A stretch of 64,000 nucleotides of DNA from Nyssa sinensis (Eukaryota > Streptophyta > Magnoliopsida > Cornales > Nyssaceae). Positions within the stretch are counted from its first letter, which is position 1. Each line of letters begins with the position of its first letter. The notes below the pieces were generated by a model, which was given only the letters and a program-made list of their open reading frames with translations, did not search any database and was not told the origin of the DNA. The stretch covers positions 33,527,076 through 33,591,075 of the forward strand of contig CM018037.1 of assembly GCA_008638375.1 (NCBI GenBank). Reading direction: 5' to 3'. Positions 28,001 through 36,947 of this stretch are shown here, piece by piece. The position numbers were made by a program, and so were the translations under genes.

Positions 28001-31000
28001 TGTAGTCGGTCCCTTGTTTTTATACTTTTTAGGGCCTTACTTGGGTGCTTGTGAGTAATAAGATTTACTTTTACCGATAAAAAAAAAATTCACTTAAAGT
28101 ACGGGAAATGTTTGATCTTAAACAAATTTCTTCTTTTTGCTTATCTACATTAGCTTTTGTTCAATAAAAGGGAGAGTATTCAATGTCAACCTTCACTTCA
28201 ATTTCTGATAACCTCTTCTGATGAATTGAAAGTTCTGATTCAGCCTCTGCTAAAGCATGAAGTTGCCTTAACAGATCACCACCACCCCTGAAACAATAAG
28301 GTACTAAATTCGGTCAACTTATTAGAAGTCGAAAAAAGACAACTAAAAGAAATTTATTGTGCAGCCATATACGTAACAATGGGTTTGCTTTTTAAGATAC
28401 ACAATACGAAGCACCTTACTGTGTGTAGAAAACAATGACAAATACAAATTTATGTAACTGAATACGAACATGTCCTGTAAATTAAACCACCAATTGCTCC
28501 AAAATCCTGAGCTATCAGAGACTAGGCCTCAACACTCCTCATGTGCGACCCTGGACTCGCACATGGAGAGGGAAACAAACCACTAAAAAACACATAACAA
28601 AACAGAATGCAACTTTGCACTAACAAACCAAATGGGAGAATAAATGCAACTAAGTTGATTTGAACACAAGTTCTCTCATAACAAAGGCTCCAATACCATG
28701 TTAAACCACCAATTGCTCCAAAAACTTAAGCTTTTAGAGAATGGACCAACAATGTATATATGGATATTTTTTCTGCAAAGAATGGTTAGACAACATTATA
28801 AATCATATTGCAGGATCAGAAAAATGCATCCTTACTTGCGACTACCACCGGTCAGAAGTCCACTTGGCTGAAATATATCACCTTCAAGTGTGACACTTGG
28901 GGTGCCAACTTCCCTATTAAAAGCAACCTATGAACCAGTGATTGAAATGAAAATCAGATGACATGTAATCCAAAAAATAGAAAGCTTTAGCATTATTGAT
29001 ACAAAGAATGAAAAACTCAAAGTAACAAGCAAAAAATAAATAGTGTAATATATAAGAACTGAAACTTTATATCAATCTAATAAGTGATAACCTGCATTAT
29101 TATGTCCATGATGGCCATAAAGAAAAACAAGCTACATGATTCCAATAGAAAGAAAATTTGGAGCTAGGCTACCAGAGTAAACCAACCCAATTTCAAACAG
29201 ATTTGTTTCCTTTTCGGTCCCCAGAAGATCATTTTATATCTAAGATTTAACCATAGGAAGGCTTTGAACTTCCTACTTCCTATTAGCGAACTATGACCCA
29301 ACGCCACCTTGGCTACAACACCGGTGATCAAACCAATTGGTTTCTAATAATAATGCTCTCAATTGTCAGAATAAATATTCAAAGTTGCTGATAAAATCAC
29401 TAACCACCCTCCTCTCTCTCTTTCTAAAGACTTCTCACCTGTTGTTAACCATCCTTAAAAGTCGTAACAGCTTTTCAAAACCCAGTCACTTCACAATAGT
29501 AAGAGCCATTGTACCCCTCGTTTGAATATCAACTGAGGTCCCACATAATTCACTCAGTAAAACATATTCTCTATTTATGTTAAGATGCAATAAAAAAATG
29601 TCAAAGAAAAAACATAATAAATTCCCTAAAGGAAAAAAAATGAAATATAGCGATCAAAACAAGGATGGCAATAAAAAGGATTTCTTAATAAAGAAAACAA
29701 AACCCTAGTCATGATTAAACCATGATACACCACAGTATAACAGAAACCCCATCACCAATGAACTACCAAAAGAAATAAACCCCACGACAACTGATTCCCC
29801 TCCCCGGCAGCAACTCGCCACCACCACCGCCTACATTTACTGCTCCTACTTAACTTTTACACCATCACTGCCGCCATTACTGCCACCAACTCCAAAAGCT
29901 AAACACTGCCAGCTAGATCCAAACCAGCAGCCCCATCTATCAATACCACCATAATCTTAAATGCTGTCAGCCACCACCATCACTCTCACAACCAATGACA
30001 ATCTCAATGCATCTTTTCACAACTATTACAAATTGGTTATCAATCATTCTGCTGTTTTCAGAAATTGCAAAAACAGATGCTTATTTCAAAATAATTTTGA
30101 AACAGAAACAAGAAAGCAAGTGAATGCACTAAAGTTGGACAACTGATAACTAGACTTGAGACCCACCAGGTGTAGGCAGGTACACTGGCCTATAAGCAGA
30201 TGAGCCGCCTAAGATTAGGCTCAGAGACCAGATTGACCTAAATGCAAACCAACTAATGTACTTGATTGGTCTTTTTTCTTCTGATCGGTAAAAAGTAAAT
30301 GTATTATATAAACAAGGCGACTGAGGAAGGCAAACCCATAATTAAAAAAAAGGGACTGGCTACAAAAATTAAAGCCTAAGGACCCCAAAAAATCTATAAA
30401 TCTATGTAAATACATAAGAAATTCTTCCTTAATCCAAAAGAAGAGAGTTCGCAAAAAATTGTCTTTGAATCTCCAAGGGGGTAGTTCAACCCCTTCAAAA
30501 ATCCTCCTATTTCACTCCCACTATAATCACCACACAAAGGCATAAAGGGGCCAGTCTTCCACAAGGTATTGATGTCATTGCTTGCATTGCTCACAACTTA
30601 ATTTTACCAAGAACCATTCTACCATTAAATTGCATTGCCACAACCCACCCCCAAGCCTCTACAATGAGTACTGCCAAAATCACAGACAATCCTGCCACCG
30701 AAACACTAGCACGACCATCTCTATCAAAGTCGGAACAGTTGCCACCACTTTGGAGTGTGGATACAACAACCAGAAAAGCCATCTCCTCCACCACCTCTAT
30801 AAGAAGATGAACACAACAACAAAAACCATAACCTCCACCTCCTCTTTGAGAAGATAACCTAACTGCACAACTACCAAAACCTCAACCTCCAATACTGCCA
30901 ACAAGCACCACCATCATCAGAAATTTTGCTACATATTTCCTGAATATTTTCTTCTTCACATTAAATTTGATCGCAGCAAACAAATATGCTAGCGTTGCCT

Positions 31001-34000
31001 AAACAGATGCCTAATTTCTTGTTTAAACAGAATCAGGAAACAAGACGCACACAGAAAGAGGCATAATTTATTTGTACTACTTAAGTAGTTATATGGAAGA
31101 TGTTATGATAATTGTGTTTGCCACTTGATGGGGTTATTTATTGATAGATAGAAGTATGATATGGCTTAAACTCTCCAGGCACAAATGTGCATGCACACCT
31201 TGCGCTTACTCCTTATGCCACACAATCTCTACACTCTTCCTATCAGTTCTCTCAGTTCTTTCATTCTGAGTACTGGATGATGTGGCAAAGCTTGAATTTC
31301 ATAGAAAGAATACAAAAATTTTAGACTGGGCAGTTGTTAATAATATGTGGAATTGTGGAGAATATGGGTTAATCCAAAACAGTTTGAAGCCAAGTTGGCA
31401 TAATTATTTGTACTATTTTAGTGGTTAAATAGAAGATGTTATGATAATCGTGTTTGCCACTTGATGGAGTTATTTATTAATAGATAGAAGTATGATAATC
31501 GTGTTTGCCACTTGAAGGAGTTATTTATTTTATTCAACTAAGGATTGGATGGAAAGAAAATAGCAAAAGTAACAGAATTCCACATTTTCAAAATCCGATT
31601 TCATAACCTCAAATCACAAATGCATGTTACTGAGCTTTTCATCAAGAATAATTTTCTTCTTCTATCTGATTTCTGATAATCATTTACTTGGAAATTTAGA
31701 TTTAAATGATTGGTGACCCAAAAATGAATCATTGTGTATAAAAGTGCCAAAGGTAAAAAGCATTACCAAAACAAACTTACCTCCCTTGCAGCATCAATAG
31801 TTTTGCAAACAAAGGTTGAACCGAACACGTATTCCATTGCGCTCTGCAATATAGATTAACTTGGTAATGAACAAAATGCAACTTAACTGCCCCAATTTCT
31901 TACTGAAGAAAGTAAAAAAAAAATGATGATTAAGAAGAAGAGGTAGCATGAAAAGCTAATTAAATTCAGCTCATCCACTGCTTATGATTCTCAGCAAAAA
32001 TAGGAAGAGAGAGAGAGGATGGAGAGAAAAAACGTGGTTGTGTTTATTTTATATATAAGAAAGAAACAACATTTGCCCCAACATTCCAACATACATAATT
32101 GCTCATGTACAAAGCAACATCAGAGTTGGTATTAATCTCCAATGACTACAGTGACATCGCAAATGCACCAACAAAAAGTGATAGCAATAACATCAAAAAA
32201 TGTATATGTAATTATACCTTCAGTTCCTCATCATATGCAACCAAAGAAAGTGCCACTTCTGCATTCCCCTTGCCAATCTGAAAATGTAAAATGATAACCT
32301 CCTCACAAATACGCACACCAATGGGAGATACCAAAAAATGAAGAAAGTCAAATGCAGGAACGAACCAATCTAATAGCAGCATTTTGAACTCTAGAAGGAA
32401 CAGGACGAGATTGAATTTTGTTTAGAGGGATAATTGTCACCCTTCTTCTAAGATCACCGTTTTGAAGCAGTTGCTTTCCAGTATTTTCTGTGTCGACTAC
32501 AATATTAAACAACTTTCCTCCAGCCGCAACCTGAAAACGAACTCTGTAAGAGTCTAGATATGATTGTATTTCAAACTTGTTAGAACTTGGCGAAAAATTA
32601 CACTGCTATTAAATAAATCAATCATATGATATCAAACATGACCAACCTCTAAGGCGGTCATTGTGGAGCTGTCCTTCACTTCAATGAGTTTAGCAACCAC
32701 ACCTTTCACCTTCGACCTGTCAAAATTCTTCGCAGGGTCACGGTATGTGAACTCAACATTTGCCAACTGTGCTGAAAGAATTCTTATTTCATCTTTCAAC
32801 TTCTGCACCATCTCTAACTCAGCTACACGATCCTGAAGAACAATTCGCAATGTAGAAAAAATTTGAAACAAATTGAGGTTCATTTATAATTAGAGGTGGA
32901 ACGTATTTCAGAACCACCATTAGAAAAGCATACCTTTTGTAAAGCTTCCATGTGTCCCTCTTCATATGAAAGAGATTCCAAAGCCATTTTAACATTTTCC
33001 ACATCTTTTCTTCTGATATTGAGCTCATTCTCTACGGCAGCAGCTTCGTCACGCTTTGATAATAACTGATGTGTTTTCTCTTTCAGCTCTTTCTCAGAAT
33101 GGCTTATTTTTGTTTTCAACTGTTTCAATTCTGTTTCTGCACTTCCAACAGCTACTTTAGCATCACCGAGTTGATCTTCAAGGCATTTCTCCTCACTTCC
33201 ACTGCTCTTACCAGCTAGCACACCCTATAAAATATCAATAGTAGTTGCAGCATCATTTCCAGAGTAAAATTTGATAAGGATCTGAATGCAACAAACAACT
33301 GTGCAGAGTTCAATGCACAAAACTGGCATATACAGGCAATCTTTACCTGGTATTCCTTTTCATATTCTTCCAAACTCTTGGAAAGATCCTCAACTCTTTT
33401 TTTCAAATCAGCTTCTCCATCTTCAGTGCTTTTAACAGCAGAGGCTCTCTCTTCTACAGACTGCTTTAATTCTTCAATATTTCTCACTATCTGGAAACAT
33501 CAAGCCAAACCATTTAGATGATGAATAAGAAAGAACATGTCTTTACAAAAGAAGTTAGTGCCATACATGCACATTTGATTTGAAGAGAAACATTCAATAC
33601 TAGGTTGACTCAACCCAGTTGAGTAATTCCCTCTTACCTTTTCGGCATTCTCTTTCTCAGTCGTGAGAGTTTCCTCTTGATTATTCAGTACAGAGGCTTC
33701 CCTCACAAGATCATGAGAAAGACCATCTACTTTCTCTGACAAACTTTTCATCTCCCCACCCATACTTGCTTCTTTTTCAGCAGTCAACTTTGCTACTTTT
33801 GTTTCCATCTCCTGTATTTCTATGCGCATCCTTTCTGTATTATCATCAATCTCAGAAATCTTAGTCTTTATTTCATCCACCCCATGAACTGCATTCTCTC
33901 TAATTTTCTCTGCCTGAACATATTCATAAGCAATGCAAAACCTTTTAAGTCGATCCAATTCTGCATTGCCATTAGCCCATTGCATGTATTGCATCCGCTC

Positions 34001-35444
34001 CTTCCTCAACTTCTCTAAAGCAGGAAGTATTTCCTGGTCAAGAAGCTTATCAATTTCATCAACTTTACTCTGCTTTTTCTCAAGCGTTTTCAAAGCAGCC
34101 TCTTTCTTTGTTTCATACATTCTTGTCCCAGCAGCCTCTTCAAGCATAGATAAGATTTCAGGGGGTTTCATATTTAGGACCTTAGTAATGCGCCCTTGCA
34201 TTATGAGAAAATGTGGATTGTTGACATTTAGCTGCACTGAATGGAAAAGATTTTGTACTCGACTGGGCTGCGCAAGGTGCCCATTGATTAAGTATTTATT
34301 CCTTCCACCAACCACAATCTGTTATATAAGCAAACAATTTCTCAAAACATATCTAGTTAAAATTTCCTTAAAGCAATTACATTTCTTATGTCTGAATAAA
34401 CATGACAAAAAAATTTCAAATACTAATCAATTTTTTTTTTTTGGAAAGTACTAATCAAAACTTTGATAACCATTTTGAAACTTTTTGTATTTTTTATCTT
34501 GTACATTTGAATTAAATGGTACAGCATTGATTACCAAGACACATCAGCATCATCCAAAAGTACAAGAGAAAAATCTACATAAATTATTTAATGAAATCTA
34601 AATGACCAAATTACCCTGAAAATTTATTGACGTCAAATCCATTCTATTATAGACAGAGCAGCCACCTGCATAGTACCAAGGAGCTCATGCTACCAAATTT
34701 GTCATGTATTTCCCGAATAACCTCCATGTAATAGAAGAGTGATAAAAAAAAATATAGTAAGCTAATTAACTTTCATGCGGCCTTCCGATGTAATAAGTAT
34801 AACAGACTTGTCGGAAATAGCCTGTTGGGTTGGTCCGACCAAGAAAGGCATAGGAGTCTTTGGGCATTTCTGTGAGGGCAGTGATAAAGCACCTGACCAT
34901 GCAGCCTTCCATTTTATAAAGATAATAAAAAATGGAAGTGACTTCATCTGTGGTTGTTTCCAAATTCCAATAAACATGGTGTTTTGCAAATTCACAAGAC
35001 AACGCCCACAAATTTATGATTTTTGTAATTAAGACCGATCAGTTAGAAAATTGAAGCATACTAACACATGGGTATCAAGAAAACTACAACATTTCACACA
35101 AAAATTATAACCAAACTCCCAGATACCTGACGGGTGACCGTAATCTCCGGGAAATCTTCATAACCAAGAGGACTCCGTCGCCTGTCCGAATTATCAAACA
35201 CAACGGAAACCGTTGCCTTCGTAATCCCAGCTTGCCCCTGCTTGTACACGAGCTCCTGAAGATTCGAGGCCCGAACCTGCTGCAAATTTGTGATGCCCAA
35301 AACAAAACAAATAGAATCGAGAATGTTCGATTTACCCGAACCATTCAGCCCAGTGATAGCATTGAAGTAGGGATCGAAACCCGGGACCACTGTCCTCGTC
35401 GCATATGACTTGAACCCCTCCAAACATATCTCCTTGATGTACAT
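13091..35444 (-). CDS. SMC2: SMC2 / CAP-E condensin ATPase subunit, complete, 20 exons
   Basis: SMC2 pairs with SMC4 in condensin and drives mitotic and meiotic chromosome compaction. Exons: 35127-35444, 33638-34318, 33347-33490, 32934-33224, 32647-32832, 32366-32530, 32218-32277, 31781-31843, 28836-28927, 28191-28287, 23786-23902, 23422-23640, 20469-20609, 20100-20267, 19830-20014, 19580-19673, 19417-19505, 19086-19311, 14120-14194, 13091-13210. They sum to 3,531 nt (1,176 aa plus stop), the expected family length. Walker A GLNGSGKS is at residues 32-39; two long coiled-coil stretches flank a hinge in roughly exons 6-9 (TGGSRK just after it); the LSGGQ signature is at 1083-1087; Walker B LYILDE ends at 1112 and VDAALD follows after a 4.9-kb intron. 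All catalytic motifs are intact and all introns are GT-AG. Introns carry LINEs, TRIMs and MITEs. The transcript probably reads through about 22 kb. Confidence 0.97.
15386..16085. mobile_element. Foldback/MITE-like element in SMC2 intron 18
   Basis: The left end reads ggttttaaataatggtcgtt and the right end, reversed, reads ggatttaaattgtggttgcg, an imperfect terminal inverted repeat. Both ends continue into related cg-rich blocks with gatac and ccgatac motifs, while the centre is AT-rich with no coding capacity. This architecture fits a non-autonomous DNA transposon. No target-site duplication was resolved. Confidence 0.5.
16983..17272 (-). mobile_element. TRIM (miniature LTR retrotransposon) in SMC2 intron 18
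   Basis: A 290-bp element with terminal direct repeats at 16983-17043 and 17189-17272. On the minus strand the LTR starts TGTTGGGAGCTTGATATAC and ends in AACA. Directly next to the 5' LTR (17176-17188) lies TGTTATCAAAGCC, a near match to the tRNA-iMet primer-binding site TGGTATCAGAGC. The internal part has no coding capacity. A second copy lies near 28480-28755. Confidence 0.7.
17773..17803. repeat. Poly-G tract
   Basis: A near-pure G run with a few A interruptions in SMC2 intron 18. Comparable G or C runs occur at several other sites in the window. Confidence 0.8.
17896..18241. mobile_element. hAT-type MITE with 8-bp target-site duplication
   Basis: A 346-bp element bounded by imperfect terminal inverted repeats: the left end is taggatgtaaatgag, and the reversed right end is tagggctgtaaaacaag. 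It is flanked on both sides by the exact 8-bp duplication tccatatg (17888-17895 and 18242-18249). An 8-bp duplication is diagnostic of the hAT superfamily. The inside consists of two diverged copies of a block rich in cgagc/gctcg motifs. It has no transposase and lies in SMC2 intron 18. Confidence 0.85.
18603..18650. repeat. AAT microsatellite
   Basis: A poly-A stretch runs into an (AAT)n array of about ten units within SMC2 intron 18. Confidence 0.9.
20343..20460. mobile_element. Short foldback element filling SMC2 intron 13
   Basis: A 118-bp segment starting aaatagatattggtgagcct and ending gcctcacccaatagctattt forms a long imperfect inverted repeat of about 25 bp per arm with a loop of about 65 bp. 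It occupies over half of intron 13 (20268-20468) and stops only about 7 bp from the exon 13 donor site at 20468-20467. No coding capacity. A MITE origin is likely but the superfamily is unclear. Confidence 0.6.
20705..20855. repeat. Two-unit tandem duplication in SMC2 intron 12
   Basis: A block containing ttgatgcca, gtaaagt, ggcca and atttaagatgtca occurs twice in succession, with moderate divergence (about 20710-20775 and 20785-20850). Confidence 0.6.
21869..22251. repeat. Tandem duplication, about 190-bp units, SMC2 intron 12
   Basis: Unit one (21869-22056) and unit two (22057-22251) share in the same order atgcacttgagtaa, ttgccagacaagcatattg, atgtaacct, agacatggtcaata and ggtgccagtaatattttta. 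Divergence is substantial, so the duplication is old. No coding content. Confidence 0.75.
22534..23047 (-). mobile_element. MITE family copy A in SMC2 intron 12
   Basis: The element begins tagcatggatacggacacga and ends near tgtgcttc at 23047. It shares with the reverse complement of the element at 24076-24404 the ends, the track aaaaacacacaaat, and the block acttcttcatt...catccatgat. It is longer (about 514 bp) because of extra internal sequence. Its orientation is opposite to copy B. Confidence 0.65.
24076..24404 (+). mobile_element. MITE family copy B in the SMC2 intron between exons 10 and 11
   Basis: A 329-bp element with a perfect 13-bp terminal inverted repeat, gaagcacggatac at the left and gtatccgtgcttc at the right. 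The ends are rich in gtgtc/gacac motifs and the centre is AT-rich. No transposase. It is related to copy A in inverse orientation. The superfamily was not established because no target-site duplication could be seen. Confidence 0.75.
25440..28088 (+). mobile_element. 5'-truncated L1-type LINE in SMC2, degenerate
   Basis: This antisense LINE fills most of the intron between SMC2 exons 10 and 11. It starts within ORF2 just before the DKSPGLDGF block, shows [13 protein letters not shown] and a motif A of [10 protein letters not shown] (from about 25883), then a region where the catalytic FADD box would be. In the frame restoring the block (about 26205-26250) that box reads FANYTIIFC, so both Asp are lost. 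LGLPL and [11 protein letters not shown] follow (26410-26560), then a zinc-binding region (about 27290-27480). Several stops and frameshifts show it is dead. It ends in ttaccgataaaaaaaaaa near 28088, about 100 bp from the exon 10 donor. Confidence 0.9.
27524..28033 (+). repeat. Tandem duplication (255-bp units) of the LINE 3' end
   Basis: The C-terminal ORF2 segment encoding [10 protein letters not shown] and the following 3' sequence occur twice, at about 27524-27778 and 27779-28033, a constant offset of 255 bp. The copies stay in one reading frame, which gives a misleading 184-codon open frame on the plus strand. It probably arose by unequal exchange or during reverse transcription. Confidence 0.85.
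28480..28755 (-). mobile_element. TRIM element, second copy, SMC2 intron 9
   Basis: Terminal direct repeats at about 28480-28534 and 28699-28755 contain accaccaattgctccaaaa. The sequence ggctccaataccatgtt (28686-28702), read on the minus strand, gives TGGTATTGGAGCC, a near match to the tRNA-iMet primer-binding site. The internal cctcatgtgcgacc...ctcgcaca block resembles copy one at 17044-17100. The right LTR is diverged at its outer end. Confidence 0.6.
29740..30265. other. SMC2 intron 8 interior, low-complexity caccac-rich stretch
   Basis: A pyrimidine-rich, cacc-repeating stretch (about 29810-30000, with a similar one at about 30620-30920) holds only short, unsupported open frames. No gene or transposon was recognised. 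Confidence 0.4.
30270..30480 (-). mobile_element. LINE 3'-end fragment in SMC2 intron 8
   Basis: Read on the minus strand, this matches the 3' end of the LINE at 25440-28088: cttttggattaaggaagaat, then a ttaggctttaatttttgtag block, then ttaccgatcagaagaaaaaa as the tail. Upstream, to about 30600, there may be more of the ORF2 C-terminus, but it is too decayed to be certain. It is inserted in the same direction as SMC2. Confidence 0.7.
31060..31531. repeat. Dispersed direct repeats in SMC2 intron 8
   Basis: The block ggcataattta...tttgtactac...gaagatgttatgataa...gtgtttgccacttgatggg...gatagatagaagtatgat (about 31060-31160) recurs at about 31397-31496. A partial third copy (aatcgtgtttgccacttgaa) follows at 31497-31531. 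Confidence 0.7.
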
Positions 35445-35782
35445 CGTAACTTCAATTCAAACTCAAGACCTATAAATATATGAGTTTGTAAAGGATGGAG
35501 TACACACGTTGAATTGAGAACTGAACTAGAAGTGATTCTTGAGATGAAGAGTTGAGATTTGAAAATATGAAGTTACCAGTTGAGTTGAAGAATGTGGTGT
35601 TGGGGTTTTAGAGATCAAAACGCTAGAGAAAATAAAATTTGGGCAGCGATTGGGAAGGAAATGAACTGGTGTCGGAGATCGAAACCCTGGTTAAACTGAA
35701 GCTTGGGATTGTCTTTGGAGGATTTTGAATCGAAAAAGTGTATGAAGTTTCGAATTCCCTAAGAAAAGAGCGTTACTGATTA

Positions 35783-35791
35783 GGCGGGAAA
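35783..35791 (-). promoter_or_regulatory. E2F-type box upstream of SMC2
   Basis: On the SMC2 strand this reads TTTCCCGCC, a consensus E2F/DP site, 339 bp upstream of the SMC2 start codon. E2F control is known for plant DNA-replication and mitotic genes; regulation here is inferred from the motif and its position. Confidence 0.6.
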
Positions 35792-35815
35792 TGCTTTCGG
35801 CCAAATATCTAATGT

Positions 35816-35928
35816 TGGGCCCCAAGTGTGGGCTGAGCGTAACTTGATCATTGTCATGGGCCCGAACATGATTTTAAGATGGGTCTGGGCTACAGTCGGC
35901 TCAAGCCCAACCTATGCCCTACTGGGCC
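35816..35928. promoter_or_regulatory. Cluster of site II (TGGGCC/T) elements
   Basis: TGGGCC or TGGGCT occurs at 35816, 35829, 35857, 35886 and 35923, with one reverse copy (AGCCCA) at 35904. Site II elements bind TCP factors in promoters of proliferation and housekeeping genes. The cluster lies just upstream of the E2F box and most plausibly belongs to the SMC2 promoter. Confidence 0.55.
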
Positions 35929-36363
35929 TGATTATACGGTTTTGGATTCATACGCCAACCTGTTCTTGCTTTGTGCATGTCCTCTGCCGTAGTAACCCTG
36001 CAATTCTCTAAACTATTGTATCTTGTGGGCATTACTACCCTTTGTTTTGATAAAATGACTCCCTACAAAGCATTTTAAGCATATTATTGTAGAAAATTTA
36101 GGAAATTAGAAAGGATATGACTCCTCCTAATTCCTTTGGTGAAAGTTAAATTCCTAGAAATCTGAATAATCAAGTGCATATTTAAAATAGGTGGAACTTA
36201 CATTTAAAATGCAGGTTAATTAATCCATACATTTTGTATGATTAACTGTAAATCCTCTTATTCTTTTTTACAAATAAAGTAATATCCTAACTTTATCAAA
36301 TTAATCCACTCCTTGTTTATGACATTAGCCTGAGAATTCCATGAGCCCCGTAAACGTGGCGGA

Positions 36364-36558
36364 TTGAAATGGACAACTGTAGAATTACGGAACGTTTATT
36401 TAAAAAGTTTAAATGTTTGGGGGAAAGAAGAATTATTGTTTGAGAAAAAACAAATCCATGATCTCAGTATAGCATCTAAAGAATCACTGACATTTCTATC
36501 AGAAGAAGAGGGGTGGTCTTTTGTGGAAGAACTGCCAAAACTTGAAGAAATAACATAA
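36364..36558 (+). pseudogene. Unrecognised coding-like fragment
   Basis: A 64-codon open frame between SMC2 and CCT1 reads like the C-terminus of a protein: mixed charged and hydrophobic residues, an acidic end with SEEEGWSFVEELPKLEE, then a stop. No family was recognised, and no upstream exon or promoter was found. It may be a relic of a captured or retroposed gene, or chance. Confidence 0.25.
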
Positions 36559-36947
36559 CTTGAATTCTTGAAATTTTAGCAATGGTGATGGCAAAGGAAG
36601 TAAAACTGTAGGCTTCATAATTTAGAGATAAATTGCCTGCTCAAGAATAAACCCTCTCCTCATGCCCCCAGTGGAAAGTTGAATACAAATCAAATTTCAA
36701 CCTCCATGGTCCCAACTTCTAAATATAATCCCAAAATACAGTTTCTGTGCACTTAGGCACTGAAAATCAGATTTAAATTTCTTCCATAATACAACAAAGC
36801 CACAACAAAGAATTTGCAAAAGAAAAAAATTTCCATTTCCCCAACAGTTCGAACGTCATGGATGGAAGTTGGAACCCCAAAAATGAATGCCATCTCCAGT
36901 TGATAAAAGCCCAAATTGCAGCCTGGAATGAAATAAATAAATAAACA

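Noticed and set aside
27500..28054. 184-codon open frame on the plus strand, at first sight a repeat protein gene
   Set aside because: The repeat is the 255-bp tandem duplication of a LINE 3' end; it includes [10 protein letters not shown], a known LINE C-terminal motif.
34775..35032. 85-codon open frame within SMC2 intron 1
   Set aside because: Both strands are open here, no known motif exists, and it is flanked by confirmed SMC2 exons.
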